This document shows positions 27,187 to 36,638 of a stretch of 64,000 bases of DNA, one piece after another; positions within the stretch are counted from its first letter, which is position 1; each line of letters starts with the position of its first letter. The stretch spans positions 124,001-188,000 of the forward strand of contig CAWKEY010000052.1 in assembly GCA_963848675.1 (NCBI GenBank), read 5' to 3'. The notes below the pieces were generated by a model, which was given only the letters and a program-made list of their open reading frames with translations, did no database searches and was not told where the DNA came from. The translations under genes were made by a program, and so were the position numbers. Source of the stretch: CAWKEY01 sp963848675. GTDB lineage: Bacteria; Pseudomonadota; Gammaproteobacteria; Methylococcales; Methylomonadaceae.

Positions 27187-29700
27187 TTATTTCAGCCATA
27201 AAATATGATGGGTTTCCAGAGGAATCAGACAGTCGGGATGGCAGGGGCGGATTCTTGGAGTGTAGTCCGAAATCGGCCGGGTTGCCGGAATGCTTAGGCT
27301 GTAAATATAGCCGTTGACAGCACCTGACAAGGGCTGGCCGATGTGCATCACATGGACGTTTTCAATATCGCTGTGCGTGGGTTCTGAATATACCTCCACA
27401 GTGACATCCTGTGCCGTTAAATCACCCAGATAAATCTGCAGGCTGAAACAATGCAAGGACTCGCGTTGTTCAATTTCGATATGGGCAACATGAATTTTCG
27501 GCCATAAATCATCCAGGCGTGCCAGCCATTTGGTCAGCGACACGCCCAGTTCCGCATGGTTGGCAGTTCTTTTATGGAAATTTTCCGCTAACGGCAGATA
27601 GAAGCGTTCGGTGTATTCACGTACCATCCGGTTGGCTGAAAAGTAGGGCGTCAAGGTTACCATGCTGGCGCGCATTTTGGCGACCCAGCGCTCCGGGATG
27701 CCGCTGGCATTGCGGTCATAGAAGGCCGGTACGATTTCGTTTTCCAGTAAATCGAGCAGCATTTGCGCCTGCTCATGGTCGCTATGTTCCGATTCCAGAT
27801 CATTGAGTGACCAGCCAACCTCAGGGCTATAGGCTTCCGCCCACCAGCCATCGAGTTCCGACAGGTTCAGGCCGCCGTTGACCAGTATCTTCATGCCGCT
27901 GGTGCCGCAGGCTTCCCAGGGTCTGCGCGGGGTATTAATCCAGAGATCAACGCCCTGCACCAGGTATTCTGCCGTGATCATGTCGTAGTCACTTAAGAAT
28001 ATGGCGCGTTCGCGTATGTCCGGACGACGCATGAATTGAAGCCAGGCCTTGATTAATAATTGGCCCGGTATATCCGCGGGATGCGCCTTGCCGGAAATCA
28101 CCAGTTGTACGGGCCGTTCGCTATGGGTGAGCAGGCGGGCCAGGCGGTCGGGATCAGTCAATAGCAAATTAGGCCGTTTGTAAGTGGCAAATCGCCGGGC
28201 GAAGCCGATGGTCAGTACATTAGGGTCAAACAGCCGCAGCGCCTGATTTTCCTGTTCGGTTTCTGACAGGGCGGTGTGGATGTTCAGTTCCCGTACGTAT
28301 TCGTCCCGGACATATTGCACCAGCCGGTTTCTGTTTTTAGCGCGCAGCTGCCATAAGTCCTGGTCGGTCACCTGCTGAAATTTTGCAGATACCTCCTGCG
28401 GATCACAAAGCCAGCGGTTTTTACCGCACAGTTCAGTCCATAAGGCATCGGCTTCCATGGAATCCCATGACGGCACATGAACGCCATTAGTGACATGGCT
28501 GACGGGTATTTCATGGCTTGGCCAGTTGGGAAACAATGGCGTGAAAATCGCCCGGCTGACTTGCCCATGCAAGCGGCTGACGCCATTGACTGAGGCGCTG
28601 CCGTGTATGGCAAGATAGGCCATGTTAAAAGGTGCCGCAGGATTGTTGTCATCAGGACTTCTGCCCAGAGCCAGCAGAGTGTTGAGATCAATATCCAGGG
28701 CTTTCGCATAAAGCCCCAGGCTGTTTTTAATCTGCTCGGGGCTGAAGCGATCAAAGCCGGCCTCTACCGGTGTATGCGTGGTAAACAGATTGCCGGCACG
28801 GCTTACCGTTAATGCGCTGGCAAAATTGATGTGATGCGTGTGCATCACATGCCGGGCCCGTTCCAGCACCAAAAATGCGGCATGACCCTCGTTAAGATGA
28901 CAAACATCCGGGCTGATGCCTATGGCCTGTAAAACCTGCCAGCCGCCAATGCCCAGAAGAATCTCCTGTGATAGACGGTGTTCCGAGCCGCCGCCATATA
29001 ACTCGGTGGTAATACAGCGGTCCAAGGGATGATTGACCGGATCATTGGTGTCGAGCAGATACAGTTTGATGCGCCCGATCTGCGCCTGCCATACCCGTAC
29101 CCATAATTTTAAGGGCGTTTGCAGATAAATGCGTAGCCATTCATCGTTAGCATCGCGTACCGGACAGACCGGTAAATCGCCGGTATCACTGTTAGGGTAC
29201 AGCGCAATCTGATTGCCTTCGGTATCAAAGGCCTGGCGGAAGTAACCGTTTTGATACAGCAGACCCACGCCGACCAGCGGCAATCCCAGATCGTTGGCTG
29301 ATTTCAGATGATCGCCGGCCAGCAACCCCAGGCCTCCTGAATAAAGCGGCAAAGCCTCACTCAGACCGAATTCCATGCTGAAATAGGCGACTTTGGCCAG
29401 CCCCGTATCTGGCTTCTGTTGAAACCAGCGCTCCTCGGATAATGCTTTACGATGGCTCGCTACAATAGTGGATAGTTTTTCACAGAAGGCTTCGTTTTTG
29501 GTCAGCTCCTCCAGACGAGCGCGCGAAATGGCTTGCAAAACCATCCAGGGGTTTCGGGTCTGTGCCCAGAATTCGGCATCCAGTTCGTGCCATATTTCAT
29601 CTGCGCCATGCGCCCAGGAAAAGCTGCAATCACGGGCCAGATCGGCTAAACCTTCGAGTTTCTGCTCCAGATCAGGCCGGAAATAACGGGGTGTGGTCAT
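27187..29700 (-). CDS. glgP: Alpha-glucan (glycogen) phosphorylase
   Basis: Releases glucose-1-phosphate from glycogen or other alpha-1,4-glucans. This is the 837-residue bacterial form with an N-terminal DUF3417-like lead. Visible are AYFSMEFGLSEALPLYSGGLGLLAGDH near residue 105 (substrate phosphate region, given here as YFSMEFGLSEALPLYSGGLG), HLNEGHAAF, and the PLP-lysine region GTSGMKILVNGGLNLSELDG. It lies five bases downstream of the lonB-like gene on the same strand and likely shares its transcript. Confidence 0.92.
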   Translation of the reverse strand: MTTPRYFRPDLEQKLEGLADLARDCSFSWAHGADEIWHELDAEFWAQTRNPWMVLQAISRARLEELTKNEAFCEKLSTIVASHRKALSEERWFQQKPDTGLAKVAYFSMEFGLSEALPLYSGGLGLLAGDHLKSANDLGLPLVGVGLLYQNGYFRQAFDTEGNQIALYPNSDTGDLPVCPVRDANDEWLRIYLQTPLKLWVRVWQAQIGRIKLYLLDTNDPVNHPLDRCITTELYGGGSEHRLSQEILLGIGGWQVLQAIGISPDVCHLNEGHAAFLVLERARHVMHTHHINFASALTVSRAGNLFTTHTPVEAGFDRFSPEQIKNSLGLYAKALDIDLNTLLALGRSPDDNNPAAPFNMAYLAIHGSASVNGVSRLHGQVSRAIFTPLFPNWPSHEIPVSHVTNGVHVPSWDSMEADALWTELCGKNRWLCDPQEVSAKFQQVTDQDLWQLRAKNRNRLVQYVRDEYVRELNIHTALSETEQENQALRLFDPNVLTIGFARRFATYKRPNLLLTDPDRLARLLTHSERPVQLVISGKAHPADIPGQLLIKAWLQFMRRPDIRERAIFLSDYDMITAEYLVQGVDLWINTPRRPWEACGTSGMKILVNGGLNLSELDGWWAEAYSPEVGWSLNDLESEHSDHEQAQMLLDLLENEIVPAFYDRNASGIPERWVAKMRASMVTLTPYFSANRMVREYTERFYLPLAENFHKRTANHAELGVSLTKWLARLDDLWPKIHVAHIEIEQRESLHCFSLQIYLGDLTAQDVTVEVYSEPTHSDIENVHVMHIGQPLSGAVNGYIYSLSIPATRPISDYTPRIRPCHPDCLIPLETHHILWLK

Positions 29701-29705
29701 GATCG

Positions 29706-32120
29706 TCAGACTCCGGTTGAGTTAATTTCTGATTTGCCCATAAAGTCCTTTTTAATCGTGGTGAATTGCAGGAGTTGAGCTTCGATTTTGCCGTTTAATG
29801 AAGCCGGCGGATAGCTGCCTTTTTCATCGGCAGCACCTGCCTCCATTCCCGTGAGCAATTCCAGGGCATCGTCGACAGTAGTCACCGCATAGATATGAAA
29901 TTGACCCGCTTCCGCGGCATGGACAACATCCCAGCGCAGCATCAGATAGTTGATGTTGCTGGCCGGGATGATGACGCCTTGCGTGCCGGTCAAGCCTTTT
30001 TTTGCACAAATATCGAAAAACCCTTCAATTTTTTCATTGACGCCGCCAATCGGCTGAACTTGCCCCAGTTGATTGATGGAGCCGGTGATGGCGAGATCCT
30101 GCCGTAAAGGCGCTTGGGCCAGCGAGGATAAAATCGCGCACAGTTCGGCCAAAGACGCGCTGTCGCCATCGACATGACCATAGGATTGCTCGAATACCAG
30201 GCTGGCAGCCAGGGAAAATGGCGTGTTGCGGGCATAGCGCGCGGCAATCAGGCTCGACAGGATCAACACACCTTTTGAATGAATGGCGCCGCCCAATTCG
30301 GTTTCGCGTTCTATATCGACCACTTTGCCGTTGCCCAGGCGCGTTGTTGCGGTGATGCGCGACGGCTGCCCAAAAGCAAACTCACCCAGTTGCAACACGG
30401 AAAGCCCATTGACCTGGCCGGTTACCTGGCCTTCGGTATCAATCAATACGGTGCCGCGCTCAATAGTTTCATAGAGATTCTCCCTGAGCTTGTCCAGCCG
30501 GTGGGTCTTGTGATCAATAGCCTGCTGGACATCACTGTTGGCGATCTGGGAATGGCCATTGTCTTCGGCCCAATAATTGGCTTCGGTTAATAAATCCTTG
30601 ATGCTGCGCAGATGCGTCAACAGCTTTTCGGCATCGCCGGTCATTCTGGAACTGTGTTCAATGACACGGGCGACGGCATGTTGGCTGAGCGGCTTTAACT
30701 TTTCGCGCCGGGCAATGGTGGCCAGCAAACGCGCATATTCGTGACTGCGGTTTTCCCGGATAACGGACTGATCAAAATCAGCGGCGACTTTAAAGAGATC
30801 GTGGAATTCAGGGTCATAGGCACTGAGCAGGTAATAGATCAGCGGGTCAGCAAACAGGATGATTTTTAAATTCAGCGGAATGGTTTCCGGCTCCAGTGAC
30901 GAGGTGCTGATTAAACTGAGCGCCCGTTCCAGAGGTTCAATACGGATTTCACCGGCTTGCAGGGTTCTTTTAAGGCTTTCCCAGGCATAAGGCTGAAACA
31001 GGACTTTGCGGGCATCGAGAATAAGATAGCCGCCGTTGGCCTTATGCAAGGCGCCGGGTTTGATCATGGTGAAATCAGTCACTAACGAGCCCATATAGGC
31101 CTGATGATCAATGTGGCCGATCAGGTTGCTGTAACTGGGTGAATCTTCATATACCACCGGCGCCGAACGCTTGTTGCTAAAATCCACCATCAGATTGACC
31201 TGATAGCGTTTGAGAGGATTGCTCTCCTGCGCCAGCTGGAGCTCCATAAAAGGAATGAATTTATCGCTATGGGGCAGAAAATCGCGGACGTGTTCAATAA
31301 TATCCTGTTTGACATCATGCAGATAGCTGAGCACGGCTTTCTGCTTGCCGTATTTTTCGATCAGATCATCAATGGAATGATTGACGGCCAGCTCGGCTAC
31401 TTCCCGGTTCAGGGCCTGCAGCTTGCGTTTGGTTTCCTTGCGCCAGAGCGGGAATTTTTTCAGCAGCTTCTGCAAGCGTTCCTGCAAATCAAAAATGGTT
31501 TTCTGAATACTGTGCACCGTGTCTTTATCAAGCTTGCCAAAGTCCTCGGGACTTAGGGCTTCGTTATTTTCATTAGCCGGTGAAAAGGCGTAACCGGTGG
31601 CCGTCTCCGTAAGCATAATATGGGCATTGGATGCTTCATCGCGCAACTGGCTGAGTTCATTGATTTCCCGCTGGCGCGATTCAGTTTCAAGCTCTCCGGC
31701 TCTGGAACGGTATTCGTCGCCATCAAAAGCCGCCGGTATGGCAACACTGAGCTCGTCTATCAATTGCTCCATATCTTGCTGGAAGACTTTGCCTTGTCCC
31801 GGCGACAATTGAATGGCGGCAGGCTTGGCGGGCTGATGGAAATTGTTGACGTAACACCAGTCAGAAGGAATCGCCTGATGGCTGGCTTCGTGTTCGGCCA
31901 ATTGTTGAATAGTGGTCAGTTTGCCTGTGCCGGAAGGCGCCATGGCAAAAATGTTGTAACCTTTTTTGTGGATGCGGATGCCAAATTTGACCGCTTCGAT
32001 TGCGCGTTCCTGACCCACGATAATATCGATATCTTCAAGCTCATCGGTGGAAGCAAATTGCAATTGATCGACGGTGCAAGGTTTGTACAGTTGGGAGGGC
32101 GGCAGCGGTATGTGTTTCAT
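29706..32120 (-). CDS. Lon-like (LonB/YcbZ-type) ATP-dependent serine protease
   Basis: An 804-residue AAA protease of the YcbZ/LonB group. The N-terminal half has the P-loop MAPSGTGKLTTIQQL and a long coiled insertion (about residues 150-290). The AAA module continues through GGYLILDARKVLFQPYAW. The C-terminal Lon protease domain carries the catalytic serine in VDGDSASLAELCA and the lysine in GGVNEKIEGFFD. No membrane segment or Lon N-terminal substrate domain is seen, which separates it from LonA. Upstream partner of glgP. Confidence 0.9.
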   Translation of the reverse strand: MKHIPLPPSQLYKPCTVDQLQFASTDELEDIDIIVGQERAIEAVKFGIRIHKKGYNIFAMAPSGTGKLTTIQQLAEHEASHQAIPSDWCYVNNFHQPAKPAAIQLSPGQGKVFQQDMEQLIDELSVAIPAAFDGDEYRSRAGELETESRQREINELSQLRDEASNAHIMLTETATGYAFSPANENNEALSPEDFGKLDKDTVHSIQKTIFDLQERLQKLLKKFPLWRKETKRKLQALNREVAELAVNHSIDDLIEKYGKQKAVLSYLHDVKQDIIEHVRDFLPHSDKFIPFMELQLAQESNPLKRYQVNLMVDFSNKRSAPVVYEDSPSYSNLIGHIDHQAYMGSLVTDFTMIKPGALHKANGGYLILDARKVLFQPYAWESLKRTLQAGEIRIEPLERALSLISTSSLEPETIPLNLKIILFADPLIYYLLSAYDPEFHDLFKVAADFDQSVIRENRSHEYARLLATIARREKLKPLSQHAVARVIEHSSRMTGDAEKLLTHLRSIKDLLTEANYWAEDNGHSQIANSDVQQAIDHKTHRLDKLRENLYETIERGTVLIDTEGQVTGQVNGLSVLQLGEFAFGQPSRITATTRLGNGKVVDIERETELGGAIHSKGVLILSSLIAARYARNTPFSLAASLVFEQSYGHVDGDSASLAELCAILSSLAQAPLRQDLAITGSINQLGQVQPIGGVNEKIEGFFDICAKKGLTGTQGVIIPASNINYLMLRWDVVHAAEAGQFHIYAVTTVDDALELLTGMEAGAADEKGSYPPASLNGKIEAQLLQFTTIKKDFMGKSEINSTGV

Positions 32121-32520
32121 GTTTGGGCAGCTTGCTTGGGAAGTAGGGAGTATTTAAATTTTTAGGCTTGATTATAGCGCTGTTTCTGAGCCACGGTTAA
32201 TAGATGCGCGCTGCAAAGCCTAACCTAAGTCAGTTAGTAGCCAAAGAGTTGCATCAAGCAGTGCTTACGGATGACACGCAGACGAGCTGAGCACGGGGAA
32301 TGATGGGAATGAGCAATTAAACTATGTTATTTAACGCAGTATTATTGTGTCATATCACGTATTTTATCTTAGATATTTTCTGAATTTATTGAACAAGCCA
32401 GTATTGGCGGGGCCTTTTATTGTTGGCATGAATAATGTTTAAATTATTGGATGGGCGACTTGTTGGATGCCCATTCTGAAAAATGTACCTCTTACAATAA
32501 AAATGTCCTAAGGAGGACTC
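32121..32520. promoter_or_regulatory. Divergent 400-base spacer before the secreted YcnI-like gene
   Basis: No gene seen. A sigma54-like TTGGCATG begins at 32423, with GT instead of the invariant GC at the -12 position (32437-32438), so this is a weak candidate only. A small hairpin ATGGGC/GCCCAT lies at 32451-32474. A strong ribosome site AAGGAGG is at 32511-32517, six bases before the next ATG. Confidence 0.25.
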
Positions 32521-33456
32521 ATGACAAAACCAATCAGCTTAAAAAAACTGGCACTGTGCTCGCTGAGCACTGCAGCCATCGTCGCAGCCAGTCAAGGCGC
32601 TTTTGCTCATACCCGTCTGGAAATTCCAAAAATCAAGGAGGGTACTTCTAATCCCACAACCCACGCTCAAAGCAATAAGGTACATAATTTTGTAACCATT
32701 GGGCACGGGTGCGATGGAGCGGCTACGATGGGAACGAGCGTAGTGTTTCCGAATGCCATTAGTTATACGCCCGTGATAGGTGTTGATTCAACCAGTGGCA
32801 ATGGTACTGAAAAAGTATTTTCCTCCAATCCGGCTTCTGATTATTATTCACCGTTGGCGGGTATTGGTGCACTGATTCGAACAGGGGTATGGGAATTTAG
32901 CGGTGTTAAAGTAGATGCTTTAGGTAATAAAGATGGATTCTGGGCTGGCGGGAAAGCTTATGATCAAAGTATTTCCACCGCCATTAATGTAGATTTCTAC
33001 ACTAATACTGTCACTATTAATCCGGAATCATGTGCCCGTTCTGTGACATTCGTATTAGCTATTGCAGATTTCTGTGATATTTCTGTACCCGGTTCAGCTG
33101 CCACGGATGCACAAGTACAGATTTGGTCACCGATTCCCAACTTTACTGGTGTACCCGGACAACCTTTTGGTACAAAAGTCGCCGATACAACTCGCCCCAC
33201 AATTCCTGTAGGTACTGCTTATTCCAACTATGACGGTTATGAAGATGCCGCCCACACGCTTGCGGGGCACGGATGGAATTCACCAGCTACTCTGACGGTA
33301 GAAAGAGACAACGTGAATAATCCACTTCCAGCAAGCTGCACGGGTAATGGCGGTAAAGGTGATGATGTGTATGTCTACCCGTCTGCTGAACAGATCAATA
33401 AAGAGTTGCCCGTTTGGTCAAACCCTGATCAAACCGGAATAAATTACTGGCAATAA
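32521..33456 (+). CDS. Exported protein resembling YcnI/DUF1775, predicted mature N-terminal histidine
   Basis: A 311-residue exported protein. The signal peptide ends AFA at residue 29, so cleavage would leave histidine as residue 1 of the mature chain (HTRLEIPKIKEG). This start, followed by VTIGHGCDGAATMG, parallels DUF1775/YcnI proteins, in which the N-terminal histidine, a glutamate and a tryptophan bind copper. Possible tryptophans occur in GVWEFSG and DGFWAGG. Beyond that the protein is longer than YcnI and has three cysteines in its middle part. I infer a periplasmic copper-binding or delivery role; identity is moderate. It has a strong ribosome site AAGGAGG and is followed by a strong terminator at 33563. 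Confidence 0.6.
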   Translation: MTKPISLKKLALCSLSTAAIVAASQGAFAHTRLEIPKIKEGTSNPTTHAQSNKVHNFVTIGHGCDGAATMGTSVVFPNAISYTPVIGVDSTSGNGTEKVFSSNPASDYYSPLAGIGALIRTGVWEFSGVKVDALGNKDGFWAGGKAYDQSISTAINVDFYTNTVTINPESCARSVTFVLAIADFCDISVPGSAATDAQVQIWSPIPNFTGVPGQPFGTKVADTTRPTIPVGTAYSNYDGYEDAAHTLAGHGWNSPATLTVERDNVNNPLPASCTGNGGKGDDVYVYPSAEQINKELPVWSNPDQTGINYWQ

Positions 33457-33562
33457 TATTGGGTATTGTATCCTTTGGAAATTAGCTACTTGTAACCGCG
33501 AGGGTTATCTCGGTAGCCTGTTTCAGTTGCTTTTATAATTTAGGGTGCTGGAACTTTAACAG

Positions 33563-33597
33563 TCTACGGCGACGGACTCGCCGTAGATTTTCATTTT
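33563..33597 (+). terminator. Rho-independent terminator after the YcnI-like gene
   Basis: Perfect 10-bp stem TCTACGGCGA (33563-33572) with TCGCCGTAGA (33578-33587), a five-base loop, and TTTTCATTTT after it. It lies 107 bases downstream of the YcnI-like stop codon, making that gene a single transcription unit. Confidence 0.85.
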
Positions 33598-33729
33598 GGA
33601 TTCAGGTATTGTCCATTTTCTGAAATGCATTTACCTTTTCGTGGTTTCTGTTTAATTAACATTCTGATAAACATTTAACTAGACCAAAAAGTAAATATTC
33701 AGAGATTTTTGCAAGGTGTTTGATTGGAC

Positions 33730-33811
33730 TGTCATTTCGACCAACAGGAGAAATCTTAAGCGCTGGAGCGTGCGTAGAGGCTTCAGGATTCCTCGCTCTG
33801 CTCGGAATGAC
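33730..33811. repeat. Dispersed palindromic repeat, family A copy 1
   Basis: An 82-base element with terminal inverted ends TGTCATTTCGA and CGGAATGAC. It is closely similar along its length to the element at 34986-35068 in the same orientation. The shared internal core is GGAGAAATCTT...TTAAGCGCTGGA. Such GTCATTCCGA...GGAATGAC elements are recalled from many genomes as small non-coding mobile repeats. Together the two copies bracket the STN/HEAT gene. The remainder of the 33457-33938 spacer holds the terminator at 33563 and nothing else recognised. Confidence 0.7.
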
Positions 33812-33938
33812 TCATGACGTGAATAGTGAGTGAAAAAGTAACATCAAACATAATTTTTCCAGTTAGCCGGGCGCTTTCACTATGAAAATCGTATATTTTC
33901 CACTTAGGCTTTTATTCATCGATGAAAGTTGACTGCTC

Positions 33939-34835
33939 ATGTTTGCCGTATTTTTCGCGCGAGGCGCTACCTTGATTGCAAATAAAATCTGGATAAGCGT
34001 TTGGTTCTGGGTAATTCCGGGGATGTTGTGCGCCGCCGGGAATGGCAATAGTGTTGATGCCCAAATTATTCGGGTGGCAATGAGCAAAGATAACGGGGCC
34101 GAGCTGCAACTGGAGGCGAGGCAAGCAGCGTTGGCACAAGTGCTTGATGAGCTGACTGGTAAAACAGGCGTGCGGATAAACTATTCGGTACTGCCGGATG
34201 GTTTGGTGACCGCGACCTGTGTGGGCTCAACCCTAAAACGGGTTCTCGAATGCTTGCTGGCTGGTAAGGCGGATCTTATTTTTCGATACTCAGGTCAGCC
34301 AACTAAATCTGAGCCTCAAGGGCAGCCTGCGGAAGCCTGGGTTCTTGGCGCAAAATTTGGGTCAGGCCAGGTCAATGCAATTGTGTGTTCATCGCCTGAA
34401 TCTCAGCAACAGTTATTTTCCATGTCAACGAAGCCAGCAATCGAGCCGGAAGCGGCTCAAACCGATGAGCTGATGAAAATGGCCAAGTCGGAAAGTCATG
34501 CGGAGCGGGCGGAGGCTGTCGGCCGCCTGTTGTCAGTAGGACCTAAAGGCGATGCAAGCATCAAAGAAACTTTGGAAACAGCGCTTGCAGACCCGGATGC
34601 CACGGTAAGAATGCGGGCGCTTGCCAGTTTGGCGCATCGGGAAGGCGCAGGGGCAAGTGCAGCGCTGCAGGAGGCGTTGCACGACAGCAATGTCGGGGTA
34701 CGGCTAACGGCGGTTGATAACGCGGGCAATGATGTCGCGCTGTTTCAACAAGCACTCACCGACAGCGATGCGATGGTGCGCCAGTTGGCGGCAACAAGGC
34801 TAAAGTCCAGCTCCAAGCCAAATGATTTTAAGTAG
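33939..34835 (+). CDS. Periplasmic STN-domain plus HEAT-repeat protein
   Basis: A 298-residue protein with a hydrophobic N-terminal segment (about residues 17-32) suited to a signal peptide or anchor. Residues about 58-115 resemble the secretin/TonB short N-terminal (STN) domain: ARQAALAQVLDELTGKTGVR, then VTATCVGSTLKRVLECLL. Residues about 170-290 are HEAT-like helical repeats (DPDATVRMRALASLAHREG, DSNVGVRLTAVDNAG, DSDAMVRQLAATRLK). This suggests a protein-binding scaffold in the periplasm. It is not a TonB receptor, as there is no barrel. No clear ribosome site precedes ATG 33939, so the start is uncertain. Function unknown. Confidence 0.65.
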   Translation: MFAVFFARGATLIANKIWISVWFWVIPGMLCAAGNGNSVDAQIIRVAMSKDNGAELQLEARQAALAQVLDELTGKTGVRINYSVLPDGLVTATCVGSTLKRVLECLLAGKADLIFRYSGQPTKSEPQGQPAEAWVLGAKFGSGQVNAIVCSSPESQQQLFSMSTKPAIEPEAAQTDELMKMAKSESHAERAEAVGRLLSVGPKGDASIKETLETALADPDATVRMRALASLAHREGAGASAALQEALHDSNVGVRLTAVDNAGNDVALFQQALTDSDAMVRQLAATRLKSSSKPNDFK

Positions 34836-35367
34836 TTACGCCAAATTAACCTTGCCCAGCTTTTCTGGAGCTTGATAGGTTAATAAGATCACGGTCTAGC
34901 AAGGAGCACCTGCCAAAGATTGGCAGCGGCAAAGATCAAAACAGGGGTAATTATTCAGCGTTTTTTCGAAAAAGTTTGGTTTTGTTGTCATTCCGACCAT
35001 CGGGAGAAATCTTTTAAGCGCTGGAATGTGGGTGAGCCTTAAGATTCTTCGCTTTGCTTGTAATGACAAGCTAGGTTGAATAATAACAAACTCTTTAAAA
35101 ATTTGATTTACCCTAGCGCTTTTATGTAAAGAGCGGCGAGGATGAGAGTAGGGTACTAATTTTGAGGCAGCCGCATTGAATGGCTGGCTCAAGGGTTTTA
35201 TAAATACAAAGAATGATGAGCAGTCATCACACTTTAAAAGCGCGATCGTTAATAACAACCCTAGGTCTGCAAGAGCTTAAATTCAGTAATGATGGGGCCA
35301 GGATTAAATAGCGTGCTTTTGAGGTTTAATTTTTTTGCTAGCACAGCAACTGAACGAGGATATTTTT
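34836..35367. other. Intergenic spacer with a family A repeat and a small hairpin
   Basis: 532 bases without a recognisable gene. It contains the family A repeat (34986-35068) and a 6-bp hairpin TGATGA/TCATCA at 35214-35229. The ribosome site GAGGAT for the next gene is at 35354-35359. No convincing promoter could be named. Confidence 0.4.
34986..35068. repeat. Dispersed palindromic repeat, family A copy 2
   Basis: An 83-base element with ends TGTCATTCCGA and GTAATGACA, in direct orientation to the copy at 33730-33811 and sharing most positions with it. No reading frame inside. Probably a non-autonomous mobile or REP-like element. Confidence 0.7.
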
Positions 35368-35826
35368 ATGAAATTTGCAAATTTGAAAAAAACTTTGATA
35401 ACGGCGTCGATTCTGGCCGCAGTAGGACACGGCGGTATAGCACTGGCCCATAGTGGCGGCGGATTACTTGATCCCGCAGGGAATAATGCAAGTGCAACCG
35501 ATCTTGCGGCGGTTACATGTTTTGACGATGGAAATGGAGTGCCACACCATCTTGAGGGTCAGATTAAGGACATGTCCGGTCCAGACGCGGGACAACTTTT
35601 GAGTTTTCATATTTACAAAGGACAGCAAATGACAACCAGTACAGATACCGTTTCTGGAGACGCATTCTATAGTCCGCTGGTGTCTCTCAACGGTGGCGCT
35701 GGACAATATTTGATATCGGCCACAAAAACCAAAGCGGGCGGCAGGCTATTCGATGTCATTTGGCATTGCATGACCAGCGGCAATACTCATACAGGTACTG
35801 AAATTGTTGTTTATCAAATCCAGTAA
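35368..35826 (+). CDS. Small exported protein of unknown function, predicted mature N-terminal histidine
   Basis: A 152-residue protein starting at ATG 35368 after GAGGAT; an in-frame TTG-type start upstream is less likely. The signal peptide ends IALA at residue 27, again placing histidine at mature position 1 (HSGGGLLDP). Two cysteines (VTCFDDG and IWHCMTS) could form a disulfide, and there is a His-His pair in GVPHHLEG. I do not recognise the family. The N-terminal histidine plus other histidines would allow a copper-binding histidine brace, but this is inference. A possible terminator hairpin follows, and a TlpA-type thioredoxin gene starts 107 bases downstream. Confidence 0.6.
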   Translation: MKFANLKKTLITASILAAVGHGGIALAHSGGGLLDPAGNNASATDLAAVTCFDDGNGVPHHLEGQIKDMSGPDAGQLLSFHIYKGQQMTTSTDTVSGDAFYSPLVSLNGGAGQYLISATKTKAGGRLFDVIWHCMTSGNTHTGTEIVVYQIQ

Positions 35827-35839
35827 TTTTGAACACTGC

Positions 35840-35867
35840 CAACGCCCACGCCTGGCCGCGGGCGTTG
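35840..35867 (+). terminator. Possible terminator hairpin
   Basis: CAACGCCC (35840-35847) pairs with GGGCGTTG (35860-35867) around a 12-base loop, 14 bases after the small exported protein gene. The U-run after it is poor (CCATTTAAA), so termination would be weak. Confidence 0.4.
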
Positions 35868-35933
35868 CCATTTAAACGACAACAGAAACTGCCGCCGCCG
35901 CTCCTCTAGCGCCTATCAAAGAAAGCTTTACAA

Positions 35934-36443
35934 ATGAATCCACGAATCTTTGCTTTACTCTCTGCCATGCTGGCGCTTGCCCCCTTACAAACCATACTTG
36001 CTGCCGGGATTGGCAGCAAGGCGCCTGATTGCGCACTAATATCGATCAACGACTCACAGCGTTATGATCTGCAGCAATTCCACGGCAAAGTGCTTTATGT
36101 CGATTTCTGGGCCTCCTGGTGCCCGCCCTGCGCTAAATCTTTTCCATTCCTGAACGAACTGGACCGTGACCTCAAAGCCAGCGGACTGCAAATTATCGGT
36201 ATTAATCTGGATCAGACGCCTGAGGATGCCAAGACCTTTCTTGCCAAATACCCAGCTAATTTTACCGTAGCAGCCGATACCAACGAAAAGTGCGCCAAGG
36301 ACTTTGATGTCAAAGCCATGCCTTCGTCCTACCTGGTCGATCGTAAGGGCGTCATTCGCCATGTCCATTTGGGTTTTCGCTCCGGGGAAGCCAAGGAACT
36401 CCGCCTGCTTGCCGAACAGTTGCTGGCAGAGAAGCCCGAGTAG
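35934..36443 (+). CDS. Periplasmic TlpA/ResA-like thioredoxin
   Basis: A 169-residue exported thioredoxin-fold protein. The signal peptide ends near ILAAG (residue 24). The redox motif is WCPPC within YVDFWASWCPPCAKS near residue 60, and the cis-proline loop is AMPSSYLVD. CPPC is typical of TlpA-type disulfide reductases. It precedes a lipoprotein with a Cys-Gly-Cys tail, which is a plausible substrate. A palindromic repeat (36508-36598) separates it from that gene. Confidence 0.88.
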   Translation: MNPRIFALLSAMLALAPLQTILAAGIGSKAPDCALISINDSQRYDLQQFHGKVLYVDFWASWCPPCAKSFPFLNELDRDLKASGLQIIGINLDQTPEDAKTFLAKYPANFTVAADTNEKCAKDFDVKAMPSSYLVDRKGVIRHVHLGFRSGEAKELRLLAEQLLAEKPE

Positions 36444-36507
36444 AAGCCATAGCTGGAAGCCACCGCAGCAATGTCTGCCGGCATGAGTGTGTGAAAGTGG
36501 TAAGAAG

Positions 36508-36598
36508 TAGGAGCGACGCCCACGTTGCGACCGGTGGCTACAAATCGGGACTTCGGCGTCGTTCCCACTGATGGTTCCCAATATGCTGAACAATTACA
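36508..36598. repeat. Dispersed palindromic repeat, family B copy 1
   Basis: About 91 bases closely similar to 52177-52267 in the same orientation: GGAGCGACGCCCACGT at the left, GGCGTCGTTCCCACTGA at the right, then a shared 30-base tail (GGTTCCCA...GCTGA.CA.TTAC). The inverted arms here are partly degraded. Confidence 0.75.
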
Positions 36599-36638
36599 GA
36601 AATTTAATGAAAATCAACACTATGACGAGTAGCAGCGA

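Noticed and set aside
33863..34139. Minus-strand ORFs at the start of the STN/HEAT gene
   Set aside because: They overlap the better supported plus-strand gene and show no signal or family.
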